Numbered from the stretch's first letter, positions 44,849 through 56,204 are shown. The stretch: 64,000 bases of DNA from Argyresthia goedartella (GCA_949825045.1 OX463814.1:37714383-37778382), one strand, 5' to 3'. Made by a program: numbers and translations. Notes: generated by a model from the sequence alone, not told the origin.

Positions 44849-45245
44849 CCTTTTATTTCCCATCTATTAGATACATATTATTATTTAAGTAATTACATTT
44901 TCTATTTATTTCATTTATATCTAAAATTCATTTTACATTATTTACCATTTAGTATGTATAAAATGTATATATTATTATTTATTATTTCTCTAACATCGCT
45001 GTATTGGTAAATAAATTTACATAATTTTCAATAATTATAATATTAACATATAATATAATTTATCATTTAATTTACCTACCTATTTTATGAATAATGTTAA
45101 GTGTTAATTGTATTATTTATTAAGTATTATTTTTATCGGGTATCCATTTTTGGGTGAAGGCCTCCTCCAACCCTTTCCAGCTGTCTCTATGTTTGGCTTG
45201 ACGGGTCCATGTTGCGCCGATCAGTTGCGTAATGTCCATATTCAT
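44849..45245 (-). pseudogene. RTE-clade 3' end with 3' UTR
   Basis: The minus strand encodes MDITQLIGATWTRQAKHRDS followed by WKGLEEAFTQKWIPDKNN (about 45240-45125), the RTE C-terminus. An AT-rich 3' UTR follows, with AATAAAA at its end (complement of 44849-44856). It is tail-to-tail with the preceding element. Confidence 0.8.
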
Positions 45246-45552
45246 GCAAATAAATAATACTTTACTTTACTTTACTTTACTGTTTTTGTAAATTAGATTA
45301 TTTTATATGAATTTTGCTGCTCTATGCAAGCCGCAATGATGGTGACATACAACATATCTACATGCATAAAATTATGTCATAGCTGGACAATGTCGTATGT
45401 CACCGACATATTATTTCTCGAAAATTACATATGTTAGATTTTTTTTTGTATTTTTCCTAATGCCTTTTTACCTCAATAATTTAAATAAAACCATCGAAAC
45501 AATAAGATATGAGTTATTTTTTCTTTGGCCATTAAATGTTTAACCCTTTCTC

Positions 45553-45598
45553 GAGTTTTAATGCCCTCCATTATGTATCAGTCACATAAACTACTATT
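45553..45598 (+). repeat. C module end fragment
   Basis: CTCGAGTTTTAATGCCCTCC, then ATTATGTATCAGTCACATAA and ACTACTATT, is the terminal part of C. It is preceded by TTAACCCTTT at 45543. It could be the missing end of the C module that breaks off at 39471. Confidence 0.65.
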
Positions 45599-46170
45599 AA
45601 CGCATTATTATTGTCGCACGTGGAGGCCATTTTGTAAATTTCGCCGTATCGGTGTGTCCCAGACCGGTACCCGCACACATCTGGACTTTTGAGCGCCGAT
45701 GTTTGGTTTTTGTTGAAATTCTCCTATTCTTATTAGAATTGGAGATAATTCTTATTAGAATTCTATACCCTTTTTCCTTTCCACAACGCCTTTATTTCAG
45801 TTTGGTTAGAGCTAATATGTGTTACTTAATTGAAGCTCCCTAAGTTGTACTTATTTCTGTATAATTTTAAAAATAAAGCAAGCTTTAGGCCTAAAGTTTG
45901 GTTTTATTTATGCGATTTAATGTGTAGAACTACATATAACACAAACACAAATAATCTTCATACATTTATTTAATAATATAAAACTTTTTCAATAGGTACC
46001 AAAATAGTGTCCCTCAAATGTCAGCCAAATTTTTAGCAATGAGTGACCACAGAGTACAAAACCATTCATTCATTATATACCCTGTTCTTTCACGTGCAGT
46101 TTGAATAGGTTAGAAAGAGATAGGATTAACATGAATGCTGCAACGGAAGCAAAATTGAACCTAATTTCTT

Positions 46171-46241
46171 TGTCCCGGTCCGGGATAATCACACACAGGC
46201 GCCTGCCTCACATGTCCCGGACCGGGACAACCACACAGACT
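46171..46241. repeat. Two direct copies of a palindromic motif
   Basis: GTCCCGGTCCGGGAT then AATCACACACAG at 46171, and GTCCCGGACCGGGAC then AACCACACAGAC at 46215, a 44-bp period. Each copy contains a GTCCCGGWCCGGGAC palindrome (15 bp). Between them lies another palindrome, CAGGCGCCTG. Confidence 0.85.
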
Positions 46242-46262
46242 AGAGCTTATAAGCCTATAACA

Positions 46263-46398
46263 CGCGCGAGTTAACTTGGCACCTGGCTCGCCCCACCCGC
46301 TTCCCCGCCCCGCTACCCGCGGTGGTCCTTGCCAAGGCGATCGCGGGTAGCGGGCGGGGAAGCGGGCGGGGCGAGCCAGGTGCCAAGTTAACTCGCGC
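46263..46398. repeat. GC-rich long hairpin
   Basis: Arms of about 58 bp (46264-46321 and 46341-46398) are nearly perfect inverted copies: CGCGAGTTAACTTGGCACCT, then GGCTCGCCCC.CCCGCTTCCC, then CGCCC.GCTACCCGCG. The loop is about 19 nt and itself contains CCTTGCCAAGG. The arms are very GC-rich in an AT-rich region. There is no recognised TIR signature or target duplication beyond the flanking GCGC. Confidence 0.9.
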
Positions 46399-46609
46399 AT
46401 GTGGTATTCGACGAAACGAGTGAATAGGAAAGAATTGAACTCACGTGATCTTCATGAATTATGAATGCTCGTTAAGTATTTCCATTATCTGTTTTAATAA
46501 CTTTATATGATATTATATGCAGTATGTCAAGATTTTAAGTTATTTATCTATGGGTCATGTCTTAGCAAGACTTCGTGTTAATATTTTTTTTAAATAAAAA
46601 AATATATTT

Positions 46610-46715
46610 CGCTTATTTTTATTGCACATGAAAATTCACATTACAAGCTTAAATAAAATATATTTACAAAGGCAAGCTTATCCCTACCAAGAGATTTCTT
46701 TTAGCAAGCCCAAGA
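46610..46715 (-). mobile_element. Family K 3' UTR stub
   Basis: TTTTTATTGCACATGAAAAT at its 3' end and ACAAAGGCAAGCTTATCCCT then AGAGATTTCTTTTAGCAAGC match the complement of the K 3' UTR. No coding sequence. Confidence 0.65.
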
Positions 46716-47089
46716 TTTAACTTATAGCCTGTTCATCTTAAGATACGTTATCTACATGCGTTGCAAATAATAACTATATCTTACTGTATCTTGACGTGTT
46801 GTTACTTTTGGAGCGACAACGATGAATTGACGTCACATAAGTTGCACGTATAGAGATAGACTCGTTGATTCTTAGAAGATTTTCCGCAATAAATCTTCAC
46901 AACATCATCGCTTCGTAACTTCATTCTGGATGATTTGAGGTCTCGAAAATAAAAGTAATTAAAGTTTAATACATTATCTGTTGTTAATTATAAAAAAATA
47001 AAATTATGTTTAAATGATAAAATAAGAAACGTTACCTAATGTTATCAAAACAGTCACCGATTCAATTACAATCATTGAATAAAGGGGCT

Positions 47090-47092
<3 letters not shown>

Positions 47093-47128
<36 letters not shown>
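47093..47128. repeat. (TA)n microsatellite
   Basis: About 17 uninterrupted TA dinucleotides. Confidence 0.95.
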
Positions 47129-47130
<2 letters not shown>

Positions 47131-47529
47131 GCTCTTTTTCTATAATTACTCCATGCATACATATGTCGCAAAGTGGTTTGATGAAATCCCGGGAAATGAT
47201 AAAATAATGACATGATTTTGAATTATTTAAACGGATCTCGGGATTTGACCATATCCCTGAACTAAATTTAGTGAATTGATCGAATCCCTACACGATTTCA
47301 GTAAATGTCAAAAATACTTGTCAGTTCCAAAGTATTAAGCGAAGTTTGCGTGAGACTGAAGGACAGTAATCTTTTTTAGAGCTCAAGGGTGTATGAATTT
47401 TTCTTGCGTTATAAAACGTAATAAGTTGCAAAACAAACAGATGTGCCTTCAAGAAAAGTTAAGTTCTGTGCAACTCATTAAGCCACAAATCTGATACGTG
47501 TTATGTTATGTATCATCAATAAACATTAT

Positions 47530-48012
47530 ATTTATATATAGACTTCGGATATCTCACACGGTGTCACTTTTCTCAATTCCTCAGCACAACACTGTTGCTT
47601 ACGAGCACTCGTTTAGGTTAAGGGCAATACGTTTGTGGAATGCACTTCCTTGCGCTATTAGGGATTGCACATCCTTGGTCACTTTCAAGAAAAAATTTAA
47701 AAATTGAATTGCATCTCCTCTCTTCCGAACAGTGGGTATCTCAAAGTATTTATGTTTATCTATGTATTTATTGTATTCTATTTATTTATTTATATAACGT
47801 AGGGTGTATTGTGATTTATTTGATAGTATATTGATTTTATTTATTTCTTTTAACTCTTAATTATACACAAGGACTACCTCTCTATATTTTATTTTTCTCT
47901 TTTCTTCACAGCTTAGCTGTAAGAAATTTCTTTTTAAAAATAAGCTCACCTTTGCGTACTGTTTATGCTATAATTTCCACTGTGTTTTTTGTGCAATAAA
48001 GGATTATTACAT
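47530..48012 (+). pseudogene. Family K 3' end
   Basis: Encodes the last ~55 codons (RISHTVSLFSIPQHNTVAYE; FRLRAIRLWNALPCAIRDCT), to a stop at 47707. The K 3' UTR follows (TTAAAAATAAGCTCACCTTTGC) and ends AATAAAGGATTATTAC. 5' truncated. Confidence 0.8.
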
Positions 48013-48039
48013 ATTTTCTTTATAATTTTCCTTTTATAC

Positions 48040-48622
48040 AGGGTCTTGTTTTGTAAAGTTACGCTCCACTCAGAGACGACAATTTTCGTATCGCTTGTAA
48101 TTAACATTTTGTTTTATTTTCCCTCGCATAATTTAAGGCGCGCCGAGTGTCTGATATTGGGATCGTGGCATCACGCTATCTATGTATATAAAACAAAATA
48201 GGTTTCATTTACAATTTTTTATTATAAATATTTTTTTGCTGCAGTTTCGTGTTAAGAGACCGGTGACCGCGTGAATTTCCCATACAAACGTAATACAAAA
48301 ATGATTTGAATTTGAGAAATAGTTTAACGTATTTATACTGTTAATCGATTTATACACTATTTACGCAGGTTCCTGGTGTGTATACCAGGGTTCCTCTTCA
48401 ACCGATTTAAAAATATTTATAAGTAATTTGAATAAGAACCTTGGTATACGACCAGGAACCTGCGTAAACACTATATTAATCCGATTAACAGTATTAATGC
48501 TTTGAACTAGTTCTCAAATTCAAATCATTTTTGTATTACGTTTTTATGGGAAATTCACGCGGTCACCGGTCTCTTAATAACCACGCCTGAGTCAGGCTTA
48601 CTTTACAAAACAACAACCTGAA
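48040..48622. mobile_element. Outer TIR element around the TTAA MITE
   Basis: ACAGGGTCTTGTTTTGTAAA at 48038 is opposed by TTTACAAAACAACAACCTGA at 48603, an imperfect inverted pair of about 20 bp. If real, the MITE at 48256-48573 is nested inside it. No target duplication could be defined. Confidence 0.4.
48256..48573. mobile_element. TTAA-flanked MITE, 318 bp
   Basis: TTAA (48252-48255) precedes GAGACCGGTGACCGCGTGAA, and the exact inverse GCGGTCACCGGTCTC precedes TTAA (48574-48577). The arms extend about 140 bp with moderate divergence and meet around CAGGTTCCTGGT / ACCAGGAACCTG (48367 and 48451). A TTAA duplication and near-palindromic structure point to a piggyBac-mobilised MITE. Confidence 0.8.
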
Positions 48623-48861
48623 TGTTTTTTTTTTGTTTAAATATTCTTTTCAGATCACTCATCCGTTTGTTTTAGTAAATGATACGATTAATAGTGATTT
48701 TGAGATCTATGTTCTGATAAATCTAGTTAAAATAGCCATCTTTTCAAATTTTGTCTTTGAAATTTCACTGAAACCGTTCCGGGAATAGACCAAAATTCTA
48801 GATTTGTTTAGGGATTTGTTAAAAACGGCAACACGTCAAAAACAGCGAAACAGGTACTTTT

Positions 48862-48893
48862 CTGCGCGCGGTACAGAAAAGTACCGCGCGCAG
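48862..48893. repeat. Perfect 13-bp GC-rich hairpin
   Basis: CTGCGCGCGGTAC, loop AGAAAA, then GTACCGCGCGCAG. It lies just upstream of, or at the start of, the non-LTR element whose ORF1 begins at 49350, so it could be part of that element's 5' region. Confidence 0.8.
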
Positions 48894-49349
48894 CGCTAGT
48901 TGAAGAAAGACGCGTTGTCGTTCTGTCCATACTAAACAATTAAATAAGTGTTTAAAAAGTGCTTATTCAAACTTCAAACTTAGGTCCAATTATACATTGT
49001 TTAGTCACGAATTAAAGTTATTAACTGAATTATTAAAGTGCACCGAATTGTCACAATAAAAGATAAAACGTTGAAAGTGAACCGTTACAACGGTTGTGTG
49101 CTATCGTTAAGTGAGACAAAGAAAGGGCAAAGTCCTACTTACGCTCCGAGAATTTGCTTACAATCGTTAAACTGTCTGATTGAGCGAACTGTTTAATATT
49201 TTCGCACTTATAACTACACGACGTACTGGCTTGTCGGTTAAGAAGCCGAGTTGAGAGAACTGTGATTTTACGAGACCGGGTTCGAGACTGATTGGCACCA
49301 CTTTTGTCACCTGCCTTTTATTTATTTTTACCACTGATCGCCTCTGAAA

Positions 49350-50893
49350 ATGCATTGTCAAGAGTGTCGTAAAATAATAGCACTCAGTGATTTGCTTAAA
49401 TGCATCGCATGCAAAAAACAGTTTCACTATCAATGCTTAAACATTGCTTCCGCCAAATATTCAGCATTGTATCCAACGAAAAAACAATGGAAGTGTGAAT
49501 CATGTGCGAATATTACTATAGGCCGTGGAAAGAATTTGAAGAAGAATATACGAAAGGAATTGCAGTGTAACATAGAACAGGCATCTTCAAGCATCGGCCT
49601 AACACCAAAAACCACTAAACCTAATATAACAAACCTCGACCAACCGAGCCCTCTACTGAGAATGACTTCGATGGAAGATCTTTCTACCTGTGATTTGGAT
49701 AAGAGTTCAAGTTTTTTAGATACAACTTCAAGAAGCCTTCCAAATGCAGTACAAATGGACGATTCTCTTGTACAAAGTTTAAAAGAACAAATTGCTGCCA
49801 TGAACATTGATTTAAACAGCGCACATGAAGAAATTGTCAGTCTGAATGAAGAAAACACTAGATTGAAATTAGACGTTCAAGAATTAAACAAAAAAATTGC
49901 TATACTACTGAAACTAAGTTCAAGTATCACCACTTCTACTCCAAAACAAGTTTCCCTGAACTCTAGCTCCTCACAGCCTAAGACTAAGAAAAAAATCGTG
50001 TTCGAGAAATCAGAGTCTACACCAAAGGCTAGTCTCAAACAAACCAGCCCTAAAACCACAGAAAAATGTACGGTGATAATGTCCGATCAGGGCATCGTCG
50101 CAGTCGAGAAGGATGAAATAATGGAAACGTTACTTCCATCAATCAATAAATCTAAGTCGTTCATAGAGAAGCCAAAAAACATGCACTCGCCAACCTCTAA
50201 GTCAAACAAGCCTATTATACATATTCTAGGAGATCAAGGTGCACGTGGAATTGCTCTAAAGCTCGTGGGTCTAAGAGCAACACCCATAGGGTGTCTGCAT
50301 TTATCAAACCACATGCTTTGTATCCAATTATTCTTAATGACTTTAAAGAATTGATCACACGGGTCGCTGAAAATGACATTATACTCCTAATCGTCGGTCC
50401 TGACGATAGCTCAACGACTTTTAAAATTGATGTAGAAAAGGTTTTGCAAAAAAGTGACACTCATAATGTCGTATTTCTTTGTGAAGTCCAACGTAACCAA
50501 TTCTGGCATAAAAATAAATTAAACAGAGAATCAAAGTCGATTATTTACAAATACCAAGATAATCATCTCGTAGAATTGAAAAATGAATTGGATCTCTCTC
50601 AGAAATTAAATATAGAGATTGATTATCTGCATTATAAGGAAGAATTCATAACAAATTTTGGAAAACTAGTAAGAAGCCAAATTACCCAACAACAAACGCG
50701 CGGCATTTTTAAGGTCGGCACCATACCTTTTTATTTCCACCAACAGGAATTGAAAAACCAACAAAAACTGCTAGAAAAGACTTCCAAAATTCCCAGAAAA
50801 GGTACAATTCCTTATTATTTCAGCACAAGAGCCATAAAACGCTCTACAGGCGCCATTACCGTAACTAAGAGGGATGATTTTTTTCGAGAATAA
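49350..50893 (+). pseudogene. ORF1: PHD finger, coiled coil and esterase-like domain; one frameshift
   Basis: ATG 49350. Residues 1-52 form a PHD-type zinc finger: MHCQECRKIIALSDLLKCIA, C-KKQFHYQCL, and WKCESC (Cys4-His-Cys3 ligands visible). Residues about 140-185 are a coiled coil (MNIDLNSAHEEIVSLNEENT). A serine/lysine-rich linker follows, then an SGNH-like segment PIIHILGDQGARGIALKL. A frameshift around 50265-50285 moves to the frame of 50291-50893, which continues FIKPHALYPIILNDFKELI, then DIILLIVGPDDSSTTF, to KRDDFFRE. PHD plus esterase-like domains are the known make-up of CR1-clade ORF1 proteins. The canonical GDS serine is Q here (GDQ), so hydrolase activity is doubtful. Confidence 0.75.
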
Positions 50894-53803
50894 AAATAAA
50901 CTAAACGGAAACAGAAAATCTTCACAGCCAGGCATAACAGTAGCACACCTAAACATACAAAGCTTAAATGATAGAAAGCAAGCTTTACTTGAGGCATGGC
51001 TTCACTCGGAAGATGGGCGTTATGTCAAAGTTTTATGCCTGACGGAACACCACCGAGTGAAAGATGATCTAGAAAGGATCTCATTTGGGGGTTTTCGTCT
51101 AGCTTCTTCGTTTTGCCGTGAGAGTCGAAATAGTAGAGGTGGAGTTTGTATTTTTGTACACAATAGCTTACAATTCGATGAACTTCCCTTAATAAAACAA
51201 CTTTCCATTTCGAACATATTAGAAGTTTGTGGAATTAATATATTTGGTTCCTACATAGTTTGTGCATATAGGCCTAAAATAATTAATAATGATAATTTTA
51301 TCGATAACCTTGAAAATATCTTAAATCCCTTAAATAATAAAATGGAAAGAAACTTTCTTCTGTGTGGAGATTTTAACGTTAACTTATTGGTTAATGGAAG
51401 GGAAACTAGCGAATTATTATGTCTCCTAAATTCATTTGGTGCCAAACCTTTCGTTCAAGAGCCCACACATATCACAGAGCATAGCAGTACCTGCATTGAT
51501 AATATAATTTCAAATACAAATTTACGCAATGTTAACGTGATTGATCTAGGTCTATCTGATCATTGCCTTCAATATGCTACATGGGACATCGTCCTAAGTA
51601 AATCACAGACTGATGGTGTTCTTAAACACGTAAGAGATGTAAATAAATCAAATAGAGAAGAGTTAAAATATTTCTTCAGCAGTGTAAATTGGGATCCGGT
51701 ATGCACGAATTTTGATATGAATCAATCTTTCAATATATTTCATGATGTGCTTCTAAGTGCATTTGATAGGTTCTGCCCGTTGGAAAAAGTACAAGTTAAT
51801 AAAAAATGTTCTAAACCAAAATGGATCACACCGGGTATAATGAAATCCTGCGAAACAAAACGCGACCTTTTTATTGAGCTTAAGCATTCGAAAGAGAAGT
51901 CCTTACGGTCTCAACACTATAAAAAATACTGTTCGATTTTGCACAAAGTTGTAGCATATGCAAAAAAGAAAATAATGAATGTATCATAACGAACTCCAAA
52001 AATAAGATTAAGACTATCTGGAGTATAGTGAATGAAACAGTCAAGGGGCAAACATCTAAACAAATTGAGAGTTTTGTAGGACTTACCGATGGTGTCAAAA
52101 TTGTCGAAAATGAGTTGGAGGCTCCTAATTTGTTCAATTCCTACTTTACCACAAATAGTTCTAATCGTGGTGAAAATGAATTTAATAATATTAAACTCCC
52201 CAGTTTTCATGAAAACTCTATGTTCATCACTCCCATATCTAGACAGGAACTCCTTAAGCTTGTATCAAACTTAAATAATAAAAGGTCTTGCGGTTATGAC
52301 GGTTTACCAATTACTATTATTAAAGATGTTATCGATGTTATAGCTGATGCTCTTGTCCATCTGGTCAATCTGTCAATAGCCACAAGAAAATTTCCAGAAA
52401 GACTAAAAAAAGCTCACATTAAACCTTTACACAAAAGTGATAGTAGAATGGATGTTCACAATTATCGCCCTATAGCCCTGTTGCCAGTATTATCAAAAAA
52501 TTTTGAAAAATTTTACTCAATTAGATTATCAAATTTTTTGTTTAAGTTCAACATAGTGTCCAAAAGCCAATTCGGTTTTCAACCGGGTAAGTGTACGGTA
52601 GATGCGGTATTTGACATGATGGACTTTGTGGCGGACTCTCTTAATAGTAAATCAAATGTTGTAACGGTTTTATTAGATATGTCCAAAGCATTTGACTATG
52701 TGGATCATCAAGTCCTGGCAGATATTCTCATTCGTTACGGTATTCGGGGAAATTGTTTAAACTGGCTGAAATCTTATCTGACCAATCGAAAACAAAGTGT
52801 GATACTTCCCTTGGTCGATTCTCGGACTAAAACACTGTCAATTACAGAATCTCGAAGCACAGAAACCAGGAAAGGAGTGCCGCAGGGTAGTGTTTTGGGG
52901 CCGTTATTATTTTTACTGTACGTAAATCATTTACCTGAGCTCGTTAATAAAAAACTAACAATGTTCGCAGATGATATATCGGTTTTTTTCAAATTCGAAA
53001 GAAGAAATGTAACACAGTTATCAGATGAAATATCAGATACTATTTATACCCTTGTTGAATGGTTACGGTCTGTAGGACTAAAAACAAATGCAAGTAAAAC
53101 CAAAATGATACATTTCCGAAACTACAACACTTCACGTTTGGAACTTAATCTCACAATGGATAATACTAAAATTTCACTAGTAGACCACGCGAGATTTCTG
53201 GGAATTTATGCAGATGAACATATGAACTGGAAGAAGCACATTGAGGTCCTTGCGGGGAAACTAAGTAGTTTTAGCTATGCATTAAGATGCTTGTCGAAAA
53301 TTACAACGACACATGCATCATTACAGGCATATTATGCCTACTTTCACTCCAGACTTCTTTATGGCTTGGCGCTGTGGGGAGGAAGTGTTGAGTTAGACAA
53401 AATTTTCATTTTACAGAAGAGGTGTGTTCGAATTTTAAGCGGAGTCAAATCAAACAGAGTGTCTTGTCGCGATCTGTTTTGGAAACTAAAAATCCACACG
53501 GTTACAGCGCTCTACATAATTAAATTATGCAAATTAGTTAAGCATCTTCCAGAGAATTTTCCAATCAGCGCTGAACGTAAGTGTGGTAGGTTAAAAGAAC
53601 GCTTCAGGCATCATCTCGAAGTTAAGTTCTGTAGAACGACATCTCACAGTAAAGGTACTAGCCATGCAGCAGTTTCTGTATACAATAAATTACCAAAAAA
53701 TATCAAGCTTCTCCCTGGTGATCGATTCCTCAAGGTATTAAAGGAATATCTACTTGTTATGTGCCCATACAATCTGAACGAATATTATGAAAATTGTAAA
53801 TAG
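50874..53803 (+). pseudogene. ORF2: APE endonuclease and reverse transcriptase; one frameshift
   Basis: ATG 50874. Endonuclease motifs: TVAHLNIQSLNDRKQAL (N), KVLCLTEHHRV (E), RGGVCIFVHNSL, YRPKIINNDNF, FLLCGDFNVNLLV (D, N), TCIDNIISNTN and LGLSDHCLQYATWD (S-D-H). A one-base slip in the A-rich stretch at about 51965-51980 breaks the frame before the RT. RT motifs: NYRPIALLPVLSKNFEKFYS; QFGFQPGKCTVDAVFDMMD; TVLLDMSKAFDYVDHQVL; KGVPQGSVLGPLLFLLYVNH; LTMFADDISVFFKF (FADD intact). The C-terminus reads LALWGGSVELDKIFILQKRC and ends YLLVMCPYNLNEYYENCK. Complete length and domain order are as expected for CR1-type ORF2. Confidence 0.9.
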
Positions 53804-54498
53804 TTTTCAATACTGATTATTGATCTAATGCTGAAATTTTACTGATTTATTATTTAATGAGCTATGAAATAATGTACCTAATGTTATTATTATCTATTAT
53901 ACTAATTCTAAATTATCAAATTGCTATGCCATTATCGGTAAAATTACACTTGTACCACATTTTTTGTAAACATCATACTATACTGTAATTTATTGCAATA
54001 AAATGAAATAAAATGAAAAAAAAACAGCTGTATTTTAGCTAAATTAATTAGTTTAAATTCATCTATTTGTGTATAAATTGTGCTCAATATGTTGAAAATG
54101 TATTATCTTAGATTGTGCCAGTGTTAAATGTGATCAATTGTATTTCTGATAAAATAATCATTCACGGTCAAGCTGGCCGTTGGAGACCGGCGTCAACGTT
54201 CGTGATTTGAAAAGATTGTAACTTTTCTTTAGAAATACCGGGGAAGTACCATTACTTAGCTTTTAAAACTATTAATTCCAAGTCAATATAGTAATCTTAG
54301 CAAAGGAACGTAAATTAAAAAGACTACTATTTAATTGTAGTCCTGCTTAGGTTAGAATTGAAAAACTGCTACATACATTTTTGACTGATTTCTGAATTCA
54401 AACCACGTTTTCCTATCAGTGCTTCATTGTTAGTTTCTCATAGCCTGCCAGAACCTGAAAGTAAGATGAAGACCCGCAGAATGTAAGCTTAGCAAAGG

Positions 54499-55790
54499 AT
54501 GGCCAAGCTTCAACGGAAAATAACTGAAGCCGAAGAGATCAACAACAACCTTCAAGCCGAAAGAGATGAGACAAACTTTGAGTTGAGACGCTTAAAAGCA
54601 AAAAACACCCAGCAGATTCAGAGTGTGACTAGTCTGAGAGCAACGTAAGAGGAATCTCAAACCTCCAAATGTCGCGCGCCGTGGAGGACGGCGCCCTGTA
54701 GGACGTCGCGGTGGGCCCGGTGCTGTTATATCACCTGCGCCCTGCCCCGCACCCCCCGTTCCCGAGGCTGACGACGACGTGCAGTCGACGGGGTCACCCC
54801 CTGCCCCTGCCCCCGCTCGCGGAAGATGGCTCCGGTGTCACAGACCCCTGTCGCCACACCGCGTGCTCTGAAGGCACATACCATCCTATCCATCGTCGTC
54901 AAGTTTCCGCAGCCTCAGCCTCGACCTCGACATCACGCGCGTCAGTCTCCGGCCCGTGAAGGTAAAGCGATATTTATTTATATAGATATTAATATAGTTT
55001 ATTAATATAGATAGATAGATATAATTTATTAAACGATGGTAAAACCAAGTGTATCAAATTCTCACTTCCAAATATCAGGCAAGTTGAGACCAGTTTAGTG
55101 TTAGACAACAACACGTTAGAAGTAGTAGGTAAATGATACGAAGTTTCTTGGAATAACTATCGATAGCAAATTGCAGTGGGGTCCCCCCACATAGATAAAT
55201 TAGCTAGTAAATTCAGTTTTGAGGCTTACGCTGTTAGAATCAACAGACGAAACAAGGATATAGCTACATCTAGGCTAGTATATTTTATTTAATTTCATAG
55301 TATCATGCCCTATATTATATTGATGTGGGGGAAAGCAGCGAATATTCGAATTATTTTTATTTTACAGAAAAGAGCAAAAATTCGAGCAATTTTTTATTCA
55401 AAACAAACTCCTTAAGAGAGTTTTTTAAAGAAATTGACATACTAACTGTAACTAGTCAATTTTTTTTTCGAAAATATAATGATTTTACGCCTTACCTTAG
55501 AACATTTTCCAATTTTAGCGATAGCTGAAATGTTAACCTAAGAAATAATCACAGTCTAGATGCGCCCTGGTTTAGACTCACGAAGGTTAGCAATTATTTC
55601 AAGAGAAGGCTTTCTCTACCACAATAATTTAGAAATCCTCCTTTTAATGGCAACTTCGAAAGTTGCCATTTGAGCTATTTTTGCAATTTAAAAAGAATGT
55701 TATAGCGAATTTGTCGAAAAATGAATATTACAATATTCGAGACTACTTAAATGACGGGACTGTAAGGGATTAATCTTCCCAACTCAGACC
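54499..55790 (+). pseudogene. Internally deleted non-LTR relic: ORF1 coiled coil and RT C-terminus
   Basis: ATG 54499 opens MAKLQRKITEAEEINNNLQA then ERDETNFELRRLKAKNTQQI, a coiled coil of the same style as ORF1 at 14524, ending at TAA about 54649. A GC-rich proline-coding stretch follows (54668-54960), then RT-downstream sequence in decayed form (55025-55500: AAACGATGGTAAAACCAAGT; GAAGTTTCTTGGAATAACTA; GGGGGAAAGCAGCGAATATT). The end, CATTACAATATTCGAGACTA at about 55730, matches the family's DYL-coding C-terminus. The middle of the element is missing. That the two ends belong to one element is inference from order and spacing. Confidence 0.6.
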
Positions 55791-56204
55791 TTGCTGTTAT
55801 TTATTTTGTAATTATTTATTCCTGCTTATAAATCATAATTATTAAAATTTTATTATCAGTATTAGTTAAGCACAACCAATTTTTAAGAGATCTAAAAATC
55901 AATCTGTGGGAGTATCTACGCCATTCTCTCCCACACTGGTTCAATGTAGAGAAGAGGCAAATAATGACTTTTGCTATGAATATGTAAATGTCTACAGCAA
56001 TGAAGAATTTTGACTTTGACTTTGACTTTAGAAGTAGCGGTATTATCACAATTTGTATCTTTGTATATAAACATCCAACAAACGAGGAATTCATTAGCTC
56101 AGAACCGGATTGGATTTCGAAGCAATATCTAGCAGCAGTTCATGCCGAACTGACATTTATTGGATAGGCCGTTGTATACATATTTTTTTCACATTAAACA
56201 TTTA

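Larger units (their letters stand above)
48900..54015 (+). mobile_element. Best-preserved CR1-type non-LTR retrotransposon, ~5.1 kb
   Basis: Contains a 5' UTR (start uncertain, roughly 48900), ORF1 (49350-50893), ORF2 (50874-53803) and a 3' UTR ending in AATAAAATGAAATAAAATGA and an A-run at about 54015-54025. ORF2's start overlaps ORF1's end by 20 nt in a different frame, an arrangement suited to reinitiation. Each ORF is interrupted by only one frameshift, and all catalytic motifs survive, so this is the youngest large element here apart from the insertion at 3732. Confidence 0.85.

Noticed and set aside
45543..45552. TTAACCCTTT as the right terminus of the piggyBac element
   Set aside because: It is in the same orientation as the left end, whereas a right terminus should be inverted; likely chance or a separate fragment.
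54711..54959. Proline/serine-rich frame in a GC-rich stretch
   Set aside because: The frame is open mainly because of high GC; it lies inside a decayed retroelement and has no family features.
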